A stretch of 8,681 bases of DNA from Clostridiales bacterium (GTDB taxonomy: Bacteria > Bacillota > Clostridia > Caldicoprobacterales > UBA3941), in the NCBI GenBank assembly GCA_012522165.1, contig JAAYKZ010000185.1, positions 1-8,681 on the forward strand. Direction: 5' to 3'. Of the stretch, positions 1-6,804 are shown one piece after another (position 1 is the first letter of the stretch; each line of letters begins with the position of its first letter). The notes under the pieces were generated by a model. That model was given only the letters and a program-made list of their open reading frames with translations, did no database searches and was not told the origin of the DNA. The position numbers and the translations under genes were made by a program.

Positions 1-870
1 ATCTTTTTCTTGTTCTGGAAATTCCTCAGAAAAATGCTCTAGAACTTCCTCTTCAACCTTTGTTAAGTTTTCGTCCCTGGTTTGTTTTTCAATAGCTTTA
101 ACAGCTTCTTTTATTTTATCAGTAGCGAACTCCCTTACTTTGGATTCTAAATCGCTATCTATCTCTTCCACTATAACTTTTATTTTTTCTTTACCTATTT
201 CTTCAACAATTTTTTCTTGGAATTCCACCAACTGTTTAATATGTTCATGAGCAAACATAATGGCCTCTAGCATCTGCTCTTCTGGAATCTCATGGGCTCC
301 AGCTTCCACCATCATTATGGCGTCTTTTGTTCCAGATACTATTAAATCCATCAAGCTTTTTTCCCTTTGGCTTGAAACAGGATTAATTACAAATTCGCCA
401 TCTACTAAACCTACCGATACTGAACCAGTTGGTCCCATAAATGGCAAGTCTGAAATGGACAAAGCTATGGAAGAACCTAGCATTGCAAATACTTCTGGTG
501 GATAATCTGGATCTACCGATAGAGGCATAGCAACAATCTGTACATCATTTCGAAATCCTTCAGGAAATAAAGGTCTTATAGGTCTATCTATAAGTCTAGA
601 GATTAATATAGCCTTTTCCGTTGGACGTCCTTCACGTTTAATAAATCCACCAGGAATTCTGCCTACAGCATAGAGTTTTTCTTCAAAATCTACAGTGAGA
701 GGAAAAAAGTCAATTCCTTCTCTAGGTTCTTTTGAACCTGTAGCGGATACAAATACTACTGTATCACCACATCTTACAGTACAAGCACCATTTGCTTGCT
801 CCCCAAATTTGCCGATTTCCACAGTTATGGTAGTACCAGCCAGTTCTGTAGAATAAACCTTATAATCCAT
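1..870 (-). CDS. pnp: Polyribonucleotide nucleotidyltransferase (PNPase), N-terminal part, cut by window edge
   Basis: PNPase is a trimeric 3'-to-5' phosphorolytic exoribonuclease that releases nucleoside diphosphates in mRNA decay. I translated 290 codons from the ATG at 870 to base 1, with the frame open at the edge; full-length family members have about 700 residues. The visible part is the first RNase PH-like domain and the beginning of the all-helical linker domain. It shows the family stretches FGEQANGACTVRCGDT (residues 22-37), IPGGFIKREGRP (72-83), RLIDRPIRPLFP (92-103) and the helix MVEAGAHEIPEEQ (187-199). The catalytic second RNase PH domain and the KH and S1 RNA-binding domains would lie outside the window. 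The start is supported by AAGGAG 9 nt upstream. It follows rpsO as in many bacteria, but a terminator lies between them, so it may depend on read-through or its own promoter. No frameshift is seen. Confidence 0.97.
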   Translation of the reverse strand, partial: MDYKVYSTELAGTTITVEIGKFGEQANGACTVRCGDTVVFVSATGSKEPREGIDFFPLTVDFEEKLYAVGRIPGGFIKREGRPTEKAILISRLIDRPIRPLFPEGFRNDVQIVAMPLSVDPDYPPEVFAMLGSSIALSISDLPFMGPTGSVSVGLVDGEFVINPVSSQREKSLMDLIVSGTKDAIMMVEAGAHEIPEEQMLEAIMFAHEHIKQLVEFQEKIVEEIGKEKIKVIVEEIDSDLESKVREFATDKIKEAVKAIEKQTRDENLTKVEEEVLEHFSEEFPEQEKD

Positions 871-911
871 CCTCTAATTCTCCTTTCAGAATTACCTTGT
901 TATCTGCAAAG

Positions 912-960
912 TTTATATTTTAGTATTCCCACCATTAAATAAAACAACGCATAGTTGCAA
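912..960 (-). promoter_or_regulatory. Weak candidate promoter region for pnp
   Basis: The roughly 120 nt between the rpsO terminator and pnp hold no gene. On the minus strand there are -10-like hexamers TAAAAT (922-917) and TATAAA (917-912). The only -35-like partner near them is TTGTTT (947-942), 19 nt before TAAAAT. A second possibility is TTGCAA (960-955) with TTTAAT (939-934) at a short 15-nt spacer. None is a strong match. A promoter is expected mainly because a terminator precedes pnp, so this is inference more than sequence evidence. Confidence 0.2.
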
Positions 961-987
961 ATATGTATTGAATTACTCAATTAGAAC

Positions 988-1010
988 AAAGGAGCGGACT
1001 TCCCCGCTCC
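988..1010 (-). terminator. Intrinsic terminator after rpsO
   Basis: Minus-strand hairpin with a perfect 7-bp GC-rich stem, GGAGCGG (1010-1004) pairing with CCGCTCC (997-991), and a 6-nt loop GGAAGT. It is followed by TTTGTTCT. It starts 5 nt after the rpsO stop codon. The T-tract is short and interrupted, so termination is probably partial, which would let some transcripts continue into pnp. The hairpin may also protect the rpsO 3' end. Confidence 0.8.
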
Positions 1011-1015
1011 AAGTT

Positions 1016-1279
1016 TTACTTTCTTAATCCTAATTTTTCTATGATTGCCCTGTATCGCTCAATATCTTTTTTCATCAAATAGTTGAGTAGTCCTCTTCTT
1101 TGACCAACCATCTTTAATAGTCCGCGTCTTGAATGATGATCCTTTTTATGGATCTTTAGATGTTCATTAAGATGGTTAATTCGCTCAGTAAGAATAGCTA
1201 TTTGTACTTCAGGCGATCCAGTATCTCCGTCATGGAGTTTAAATTCTTCGATTATCTGAGCCTTTCTTGCCTTATCCAT
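1016..1279 (-). CDS. rpsO: 30S ribosomal protein S15
   Basis: S15 is a primary-binding protein of the 30S platform. It binds the three-way junction and helix 22 of 16S rRNA and later takes part in a bridge to the 50S subunit. The 87-residue product matches the family's usual length of about 88-89. It shows the signature GDTGSPEVQIAILTERI (residues 19-35) and the RNA-contacting HKKDHHSRRGLL (44-55), followed by RRGLLNYL. The ATG at 1279 follows a near-perfect Shine-Dalgarno, GAGGAGGTGA, whose GGAGG core is 12 nt from the ATG, a rather long spacing. It has its own promoter-like sequence at the end of ribF, a structured leader and its own terminator, so it is probably made both from the upstream operon and as a short mRNA. 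Its leader is a candidate autoregulatory element. Confidence 0.98.
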   Translation of the reverse strand: MDKARKAQIIEEFKLHDGDTGSPEVQIAILTERINHLNEHLKIHKKDHHSRRGLLKMVGQRRGLLNYLMKKDIERYRAIIEKLGLRK

Positions 1280-1376
1280 AAGCTGTTTTCACCTCCTCAA
1301 TAATAGGTACCGCCATCATCCTAGTAAAACGCTGGAGGAGCGTTAGACCAAGAAAATGGCTGAATAAGTTATTACC
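1280..1376 (-). promoter_or_regulatory. Structured rpsO leader, candidate S15 autoregulatory RNA
   Basis: The leader of about 95 nt between the inferred transcription start and rpsO folds, by hand, into one long hairpin from 1360 to 1312. Lower stem: 1360-1355 pairs with 1312-1317. After a T/T mismatch, 1353-1347 pairs with 1319-1325. After a 2x2 internal loop, 1344-1339 (AACGCT) pairs with 1333-1328 (AGCGTT). The 5-nt loop 1338-1334 is CCTCC, fully complementary to GGAGG (1296-1292) in the rpsO Shine-Dalgarno. G1349 pairs with T1323 as a wobble next to G1348-C1324. S15 is known to repress its own translation through leader structures that differ among bacterial phyla, and the E. coli one is a pseudoknot. 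That this leader does the same is inference. There is no T-run after the hairpin, so it is not a terminator. Confidence 0.6.
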
Positions 1377-1381
1377 TCATT

Positions 1382-1410
1382 ATTTTATCATATTTATTGG
1401 AATTTGTAAA
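1382..1410 (-). promoter_or_regulatory. Sigma-A-type promoter for rpsO, straddling the ribF 3' end
   Basis: On the minus strand, TTTACA (1410-1405, five of six to TTGACA) is followed by exactly 17 nt and then TAAAAT (1387-1382, five of six to TATAAT). A TG extended -10 dinucleotide (1390-1389) sits one base before the -10. The -35 lies inside the last codons of ribF and the -10 lies after its stop. A start near 1377-1375 would give a leader of about 95 nt. This is the best promoter match I found in the window. Confidence 0.6.
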
Positions 1411-2326
1411 TGTAGTTTTTAGCCCATTGAACATCTTTAGTTATCTGATTTTTTAAATCTTCAATATTTGAAAATTTTATTTCATCCCTTATTCGCTTTA
1501 TAAATTCTAGCTTAATCCTAGTACCATATAAATCATTGTTATAGTTCAATATATAAGTTTCTATAAACAAACCTTCATTATTAAAGGTTGGATTGCTTCC
1601 CACATTGGTCATGCCCCAATGATATACTCCATCTATCATTACCTTGGTAAGATAAATGCCACTTTTAGGAATAGTTTTGCGGGTATCAAATTCAAGATTT
1701 GCAGTGGGAAAGCCTAATCTTCTACCTCTACCAAAGCCATGAACTATTTCTCCACATATGGAATAAGGTGTTCCAAGATACATGGAAGCCTTTTCCACAT
1801 CCCCTTCTCTAACCAACTTCCGTATTAATGTACTGCTTATTATTTCACCCCCAAGGGATAAGGGAGGAACCACTATTAATTCATATCCGTATATTTCGCT
1901 TAGCTTTTCTAACAGCTTGGTATCTCCACTTCCTAAATAACCAAATCTAAAATCATACCCAACTACGATATATTTTATATTATATTTTTTTATTAGCATA
2001 TATTCAATAAAGTCTTGCGGAGACATAGATGCTAGTTTTCTATCAAAAGGATTTAATACTAAGAAATCAATATCAAGCCTATTAAACTTAGATATTTTTT
2101 CTGACAAGGTTATGATCCTAGACGGAGCATTCTTAGGATTTAATAGCTCCATGGGATTATTTAAAAAAGTATAAACTAAACTATGGCAGCCAAAAGTCTT
2201 TTGGATATATATAAGCTGCTGAATCAACATTTGATGACCAATATGTATTCCATCAAAAGTTCCCAAAGCAATAGCAATGGGATCGTCTAAGCTATGTTGT
2301 TTATCAATATTAAAAACTACTTGCAT
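1394..2326 (-). CDS. ribF: Bifunctional riboflavin kinase / FAD synthetase
   Basis: RibF converts riboflavin to FMN with ATP and then adenylates FMN to FAD in the cytoplasm. The 310-residue length is normal. The N-terminal nucleotidyltransferase (FAD synthetase) domain shows LGTFDGIHIGH (residues 21-31), VVGYDFRFG plus GSGD (121-135) and ISSTLIRK (163-170). The C-terminal riboflavin kinase domain shows GRRLGFPTANL (201-211), NVGSNPTF (241-248), the ET pair at 256-257 where the catalytic glutamate is expected, and DLYG (265-268). The ATG at 2326 lies 9 nt after the truB stop, with GGGAAG as a modest ribosome binding site. It is probably co-transcribed with truB. Its function is unrelated to translation, but truB-ribF adjacency is common in Firmicutes. 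The rpsO promoter -35 is embedded in its last codons. Confidence 0.97.
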   Translation of the reverse strand: MQVVFNIDKQHSLDDPIAIALGTFDGIHIGHQMLIQQLIYIQKTFGCHSLVYTFLNNPMELLNPKNAPSRIITLSEKISKFNRLDIDFLVLNPFDRKLASMSPQDFIEYMLIKKYNIKYIVVGYDFRFGYLGSGDTKLLEKLSEIYGYELIVVPPLSLGGEIISSTLIRKLVREGDVEKASMYLGTPYSICGEIVHGFGRGRRLGFPTANLEFDTRKTIPKSGIYLTKVMIDGVYHWGMTNVGSNPTFNNEGLFIETYILNYNNDLYGTRIKLEFIKRIRDEIKFSNIEDLKNQITKDVQWAKNYIYKFQ

Positions 2327-2335
2327 TTTTCTTCC

Positions 2336-3235
2336 CTAGACCAAAACCTTTCTCATTTGTATTTTTTGTCTATCGGTTATATATCCCAATCCAATAAATT
2401 GATGCTTACAATATATTCTTAACAATTCTCCATGAGGCATATTGCTTATATCCGAAGCAGCTGCATCAAGATTAATTATATTGCCATTAATGGCTTTTGA
2501 AAAGATATGATCCTTTAATATAATAGACTTAAATTTAGACAATGCTTTATCCGTAGGAATTAAAATATTACTTATACTTTGTTGTAATAATGCATCCTTT
2601 ATCTCCTGTAGAGTAAAGCTATTCTCTATAGTAAATGTTCCGCTGGATGTCCTAATTAGAAAGGACATATAGGCACCACAGCCTAAATCTTGTCCTATAT
2701 CCCTAACAAGAGATCTAATATATGTACCTTTGGTGCAGGTTACCTCAAAAAAAATCTCATTTGGGGGGTAATATTCTAGTATTTTATTTTCAAAGATTTC
2801 TATAGATCTAGGAGGAACTTCTACCTCTTGTCCCTGCCTAGCTAATTCGTATAGTCGTTTACCTCTATATTTTCTGGCCGAACACATAGGAGGTCTTTGC
2901 AGTAATTTTCCTTGATATTTATTACAAACCTTTTCTATGCTGGATAAATGGGGAATGATAGAGCTTTGATTAATTATTCTACCATCAGCATCCAAAGTGT
3001 CTGTTTCTACCCCTAGGACTAGTCCTCCTCTGTAGGTCTTGTTATCCTCCATGATATAGTCCACAATTTTAGTAGCTTTACCAATACATATTACCAGCAC
3101 TCCAGCTGCATTAGGATCCAAGGTGCCGGCATGACCCACTTTTTTTACTTTCAGCAATTTTTTTAGATAAACTACAACATCGCTGGATGTCATTCCTGGG
3201 GGTTTTAGAACATTTATAACTCCATTCAATCCCAT
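2336..3235 (-). CDS. truB: tRNA pseudouridine(55) synthase
   Basis: TruB isomerises U55 in the T-loop of nearly all elongator tRNAs to pseudouridine and also helps tRNA folding. From the ATG at 3235 the product has 299 residues, a normal length. It shows the N-terminal KPPGMTSSDV (11-20), the catalytic-Asp motif GHAGTLDPNAAGVL with D40, the substrate-binding stretch SARKYRGKRLYELARQG (119-135), CTKGTYIRSLVRDIGQ (167-182), and a C-terminal PUA-like tail. The residue before GVL in the active-site motif is Ala, where Thr or Ser is common. A GTG three bases upstream (3238) is also in frame, but AAGGAG (3246-3241) is only 2 nt from that GTG and 5 nt from the ATG, so I prefer the ATG. The start region overlaps or abuts the nrnA stop (TAGTGATG), suggesting translational coupling. 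Confidence 0.96.
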   Translation of the reverse strand: MGLNGVINVLKPPGMTSSDVVVYLKKLLKVKKVGHAGTLDPNAAGVLVICIGKATKIVDYIMEDNKTYRGGLVLGVETDTLDADGRIINQSSIIPHLSSIEKVCNKYQGKLLQRPPMCSARKYRGKRLYELARQGQEVEVPPRSIEIFENKILEYYPPNEIFFEVTCTKGTYIRSLVRDIGQDLGCGAYMSFLIRTSSGTFTIENSFTLQEIKDALLQQSISNILIPTDKALSKFKSIILKDHIFSKAINGNIINLDAAASDISNMPHGELLRIYCKHQFIGLGYITDRQKIQMRKVLV

Positions 3236-3237
3236 CA

Positions 3238-4194
3238 CTACTCCTTAAAATATGAATTGATTGCTTTCATTAAACTTTCCTGGGCTTGAATGAGAGGTAA
3301 ATTAATAGTACATCCTGCAGCTCTCTTATGCCCTCCCCCACCAAATTCTTGGGCCAAAAGGCTAACATCTATTATTGATTGAGAACGAAGACTTACCTTG
3401 ATGGTTGAATCATTCACTTCCCGAAGCAAAGCAGCCAACTCCACCCCTGTAATATCCTTTGCATACTGGATAATACCATTGGAATGTTCCTCAGTAGCAC
3501 CGACCCTGTCCATCATTGCCTGAGTAATGTGCATTATAGCAACTTTTCCATCATAATATATGGCTAATGAGTTTATCGCTTGACCTAAAAGTCTAACCCA
3601 TTCCAAAGAATGATTATTAAATAGCAGGTTAGATAATTTGACCACATCCGCTCCCCATTCAATAAGATGAGCAACAATCCTATGGGTTTTGGAGGTTGTA
3701 TTGCTAAAAGAGAATCTTCCCGTATCAGAAACAATAGCAGTATACAAAGCTTCTGCAATACTTTTATTGGGTTCAATCTCTAATTGGGTTACTAGCTTGT
3801 ATATAATCTCCCCTGTGGCCGATGCTTCTTCATCAACTACATTTATATTGGCATAGAATGTATTGCTTACATGATGATCAATATTAGCTGATGTAATTGC
3901 CCTGTCCATAATGGGAGCGCATGTGCCCATTCTATCAGGATCGCTACAGTCTAAGGCTATCACTAAATCATAATTTTTTGTTGATTGATCCGGCTTTGTT
4001 ATCCTATTAACGCCATCTAAAAAATCGAACATACTGGGAATATTGTCTTGACAATATACATCTACCGATTTCTCCATTTTATCTAAAGCATGCATTAGGG
4101 CAATTGTGCTGCCAATAGCATCCCCATCAGGATTAATATGGGTTATCAAGGCAATGGAAGAGCTTTGAGCAATTGATTGTAAAATATCATTCAT
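3238..4194 (-). CDS. nrnA: Bifunctional oligoribonuclease / pAp phosphatase, DHH family
   Basis: NrnA degrades 2-5 nt RNA fragments left by exonucleases and removes the 3' phosphate of pAp to give AMP. The gene gives 318 residues from the ATG at 4194, close to the Bacillus protein. The DHH domain carries metal-binding motifs THINPDGDAIGS (18-29; D23, D25), ALDCSD (80-85; D82), IDHHVSN (105-111) and VSDTGRF (155-161; D157). The C-terminal DHHA1 domain carries GGGGHKRAAG (285-294). The frame is open upstream to 4281, but that extension lies inside rbfA and has no family similarity, so the start at 4194 is chosen. The start overlaps the rbfA stop by 8 nt (ATGAATGA) and the ribosome binding site is weak (GGAG about 13 nt away), so translation is probably coupled to rbfA. 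It sits between rbfA and truB, as is usual in Firmicutes. Confidence 0.95.
   Translation of the reverse strand: MNDILQSIAQSSSIALITHINPDGDAIGSTIALMHALDKMEKSVDVYCQDNIPSMFDFLDGVNRITKPDQSTKNYDLVIALDCSDPDRMGTCAPIMDRAITSANIDHHVSNTFYANINVVDEEASATGEIIYKLVTQLEIEPNKSIAEALYTAIVSDTGRFSFSNTTSKTHRIVAHLIEWGADVVKLSNLLFNNHSLEWVRLLGQAINSLAIYYDGKVAIMHITQAMMDRVGATEEHSNGIIQYAKDITGVELAALLREVNDSTIKVSLRSQSIIDVSLLAQEFGGGGHKRAAGCTINLPLIQAQESLMKAINSYFKE
3241..3246 (-). promoter_or_regulatory. Ribosome binding site deciding the truB start
   Basis: AAGGAG is formed by the last codons of nrnA just before its TAG. It lies 5 nt before the ATG at 3235 but only 2 nt before the in-frame GTG at 3238, favouring the ATG. Confidence 0.65.
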
Positions 4195-4558
4195 TTTCGC
4201 TAGTCTTCTCCTGCTCTCTAGTAATTTCCACGATTTTTTTACTAATATCCACACTGTATTCAATAGAGGTATCCAGCACAAAGCTAAGCTCTGGAATGTA
4301 CCTGATAGTAAGAATTCTTCCTAATTCCTTACGTATAAACCCTGCTGCTCTAGTTAGTCCTTCTATGGTAGATGTTTTTTCTTCCTCGTTGCCTAAGACG
4401 CTCACATATACCTTGGCATAGCGCAAATCTCTAGCCACATCCACACGTAAAATAGAAACCATTGGGGAGATACGGGGATCTTTTACATCTTCTCGAATAA
4501 TTCTGCTTATTTCTTTTTTGATCTCCTCAGATATTCTATCTAATCTCTGATGTCTCAC
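4187..4558 (-). CDS. rbfA: 30S ribosome-binding factor A
   Basis: RbfA is a small KH-type II protein that binds the immature 30S subunit near the 5' end of 16S rRNA and helps late maturation and cold adaptation. The 123-residue product has RLDRISEEIKKEISRII (5-21), the conserved KDPRI (26-30), AKVYVSVLG (48-56) and the helix-kink region AAGFIRKELG (71-80). There is no ATG near the start. I chose the GTG at 4558 because AGGTG lies 6 nt upstream. Another GTG at 4567 would add three residues but overlaps that ribosome binding site. It lies 35 nt after infB and overlaps nrnA by 8 nt. infB-rbfA adjacency is nearly universal and links IF2 with 30S maturation. Confidence 0.95.
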   Translation of the reverse strand: MRHQRLDRISEEIKKEISRIIREDVKDPRISPMVSILRVDVARDLRYAKVYVSVLGNEEEKTSTIEGLTRAAGFIRKELGRILTIRYIPELSFVLDTSIEYSVDISKKIVEITREQEKTSENE

Positions 4559-4564
4559 AATATA

Positions 4565-4569
4565 CACCT
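4565..4569 (-). promoter_or_regulatory. Ribosome binding site deciding the rbfA start
   Basis: AGGTG, part of the AAGGAGGTG consensus, lies 6 nt before the GTG at 4558. It overlaps the upstream GTG at 4567, which has no comparable site of its own. This supports the shorter RbfA. Confidence 0.55.
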
Positions 4570-4593
4570 GCTTTACAATATTATCTAAAGATA

Positions 4594-6804
4594 CTATCTT
4601 TTAATCTCTTCCATTATGGATACTTCGATTATGTCTCCTACTTTTATATCATTAAAGTTTGATAAACCTATACCGCATTCATAACCAGAGGCTACTTCAC
4701 GAACATCATCTTTAAAGCGTTTTAAAGAATCTATACTGCCTTCATAAATGACAATACCATCACGAACTAAGCGGGCATCCCCATTTCTAATAATTTTGCC
4801 ATCAGTTACATAACATCCAGCTACAACACCTACTCCAGAAATTCTAAAGATATCTCTTACCTCTGCATGACCTACTATTACCTCTTTGAACTCTGGCTCC
4901 AGCATTCCTTTCATAGCTGCTTCTATGTCTTCTATAGCGTTGTAAATTACTCTATAAAGCCGTATATCAATATTCTCTTTTTTGGCCAGCTCGTTGGCAC
5001 CTGCAGAAGGTCTAACATTAAAACCTATTATTATAGCATTAGAGGCTGACGCTAACATGACGTCTGATTCGCTAATGGCACCTACAGCACCATGTATGGT
5101 GCGAACACGTACTTCTTCATTGGATAATTTCTCAAGGGATTGCTTAAGTGCTTCAACAGATCCATGTACGTCCGCTTTTATAATTAAGTTTAGATCTTTT
5201 ATTTCGCCCTCTTTTATTTTGCTAAACAAGTCATCCAAAGATAATTTTGAAGATGCCTTAATCTGTTGTTCTTTTAATTTCTCCTTGCGTTCTTCTGCTA
5301 CTTGTTTAGCTAACTTATCATCCTCTACGCAGTACATGATATCTCCTGCTTCTGGCACTTCTGACAGTCCTAGTACTTGGACTGGAGTAGAGGGACCTGC
5401 TTCTTTAAGTCTTTTTCCTGTATGATCCATCATAGCTCGTACTCTTCCATAAGCAGTACCAGCAACTATGGAATCTCCCACTTTTAGAGTTCCATTTTGA
5501 ACTAGAACAGTGGCAACAGGACCTCGTCCCTTGTCTAACTCAGCCTCTATTATAGTTCCTTTTGCTCGACGATTGGGGTTTGCCTTTAATTCTTGCATTT
5601 CAGCTACCAGCAGTACCATCTCTAATAATTCATCAATACCCTGTCTATGCAGTGCTGAAACAGGAACAGCAATAGTATCTCCTCCCCATTCCTCTACCAC
5701 TAAACCATGCTCAGTTAGTTCTTGTTTTACCCTCTCTGGATTTGCACCCGTCACATCAATCTTATTTATAGCAACTATAATAGGTACATTAGCTTCCTTG
5801 GCATGGTTTATTGCTTCTATAGTTTGAGGCATAACGCCATCATTAGCTGCTACCACCAATATAGCAATATCGGTTACTTGTGCACCCCTTGCTCTCAAAG
5901 AAGTAAAAGCTTCATGTCCAGGTGTATCTAAAAAGGTAATGGGCTTACCGTTTACATTTACAGTATAAGCACCTATATGCTGAGTTATTCCACCAGCTTC
6001 TTGGGCTGTAACATTAGTACTTCTAATGGCATCTAACAGTGATGTTTTCCCGTGATCAACATGTCCCATAACAGTTATTATAGGAGGACGAGGTTCTAAT
6101 GTAGAAGGATCATCTTCTACATCCTCTTCTATTAACATTTCTTCAAAGCTCTTAGAAGCCTTTTGCTCCAACTCTATTTCAAATTCTGAAGATACTATGG
6201 CTGCCGTTTCATAATCTATATCTTGATTTATGGTAGCCAAAATTCCCATACCCATTAACTTCTTCATTATTTCAGTTGCTGGTATTCCTATTTTTTCTGA
6301 TAATTCTTTAATTGATATTACTTCGCCCATAACAATAGCCTTTTTCCTTTCCGGTATCTTTTGAGTCTCTTCTTGCTTTTTCTTATTTGCAGCCTTATTG
6401 GATTTTTTAGGCTTCCTAATCTTTAGCTCTATGTCATCATCTTTATCCCAGAAGTCTCGCTTGTTTTTGCGTTCTCTTTTTTTATGATGACTTTCATTAG
6501 ACACATTTTTCTTACTCATTTCAGCTTCCCTTCGCTTGAATTCCTCTTTTATCCTTAATTCTTCCTTGGCCTTTTCAGCTTCTTTACGTTTTTGCTCTTC
6601 CTGTTTCCTGCGAAGTTCTTCCTCAGCTTTTCTCTTTTTCTCAAGCTCTCTTTCCTTTGCCTCCCTATTTAATTTGTCTCTAAGATTTTGTATGGTATTT
6701 TTATAACTATTTATGTCTTTCTCTAGTTCTCCCAAATTTTCCAACAATTCTTTAGCACCTTTTGTAACTTTCTTAGCAGTACTATAAACATTGATCTTAG
6801 CCAC
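4594..6804 (-). CDS. infB: Translation initiation factor IF-2
   Basis: IF2 is the GTPase that brings fMet-tRNA to the 30S P-site and promotes 50S joining. The product has 736 residues, typical of low-GC Gram-positives. A short N-terminal segment resembles a diverged IF2_N module (5-25). A very charged K/E/R-rich linker, probably coiled-coil, runs from about 40 to 155. A clear IF2_N module lies at about 160-210. The G domain has GHVDHGKT (247-254), GGIT (271-274), DTPGH (293-297), NKID (347-350) and SAL (383-385). Domains II-IV follow, including ADVHGSVEAL (544-553) and GHAEVRDIF (645-653) of the fMet-tRNA-binding half. The start is a GTG at 6804 with GGGGGTGA 7 nt upstream, sharing one base with the ylxQ stop (TAGTG), which indicates coupling. 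In-frame ATGs at codons 96 and 159 could give shorter isoforms. Confidence 0.98.
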   Translation of the reverse strand: MAKINVYSTAKKVTKGAKELLENLGELEKDINSYKNTIQNLRDKLNREAKERELEKKRKAEEELRRKQEEQKRKEAEKAKEELRIKEEFKRREAEMSKKNVSNESHHKKRERKNKRDFWDKDDDIELKIRKPKKSNKAANKKKQEETQKIPERKKAIVMGEVISIKELSEKIGIPATEIMKKLMGMGILATINQDIDYETAAIVSSEFEIELEQKASKSFEEMLIEEDVEDDPSTLEPRPPIITVMGHVDHGKTSLLDAIRSTNVTAQEAGGITQHIGAYTVNVNGKPITFLDTPGHEAFTSLRARGAQVTDIAILVVAANDGVMPQTIEAINHAKEANVPIIVAINKIDVTGANPERVKQELTEHGLVVEEWGGDTIAVPVSALHRQGIDELLEMVLLVAEMQELKANPNRRAKGTIIEAELDKGRGPVATVLVQNGTLKVGDSIVAGTAYGRVRAMMDHTGKRLKEAGPSTPVQVLGLSEVPEAGDIMYCVEDDKLAKQVAEERKEKLKEQQIKASSKLSLDDLFSKIKEGEIKDLNLIIKADVHGSVEALKQSLEKLSNEEVRVRTIHGAVGAISESDVMLASASNAIIIGFNVRPSAGANELAKKENIDIRLYRVIYNAIEDIEAAMKGMLEPEFKEVIVGHAEVRDIFRISGVGVVAGCYVTDGKIIRNGDARLVRDGIVIYEGSIDSLKRFKDDVREVASGYECGIGLSNFNDIKVGDIIEVSIMEEIKR

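Noticed and set aside
260..505. Plus-strand 81-codon frame opposite pnp
   Set aside because: It is antisense to well-conserved PNPase sequence, with no ribosome binding site or family features.
967..981. Short inverted repeat ATTGA/TCAAT between rpsO and pnp
   Set aside because: Only 5 AT-rich base pairs with a 5-nt loop; expected by chance in this composition.
1312..1360. Leader hairpin as a ribF terminator
   Set aside because: The stem is not followed by a T-tract, and the four Ts after the upper stem are part of the longer stem. It lies after a promoter and before an SD, so a leader structure fits better.
4195..4281. N-terminal extension of nrnA by 29 codons
   Set aside because: The extension overlaps rbfA coding sequence, has no similarity to the family, and the normal length (318) is reached from the ATG at 4194.
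4982..5827. Plus-strand open frames of 147 and 105 codons opposite infB
   Set aside because: They lie entirely antisense to conserved infB G-domain and domain II-III codons, have low-complexity composition and match no family I recognise. They are shadows of a strongly constrained gene.
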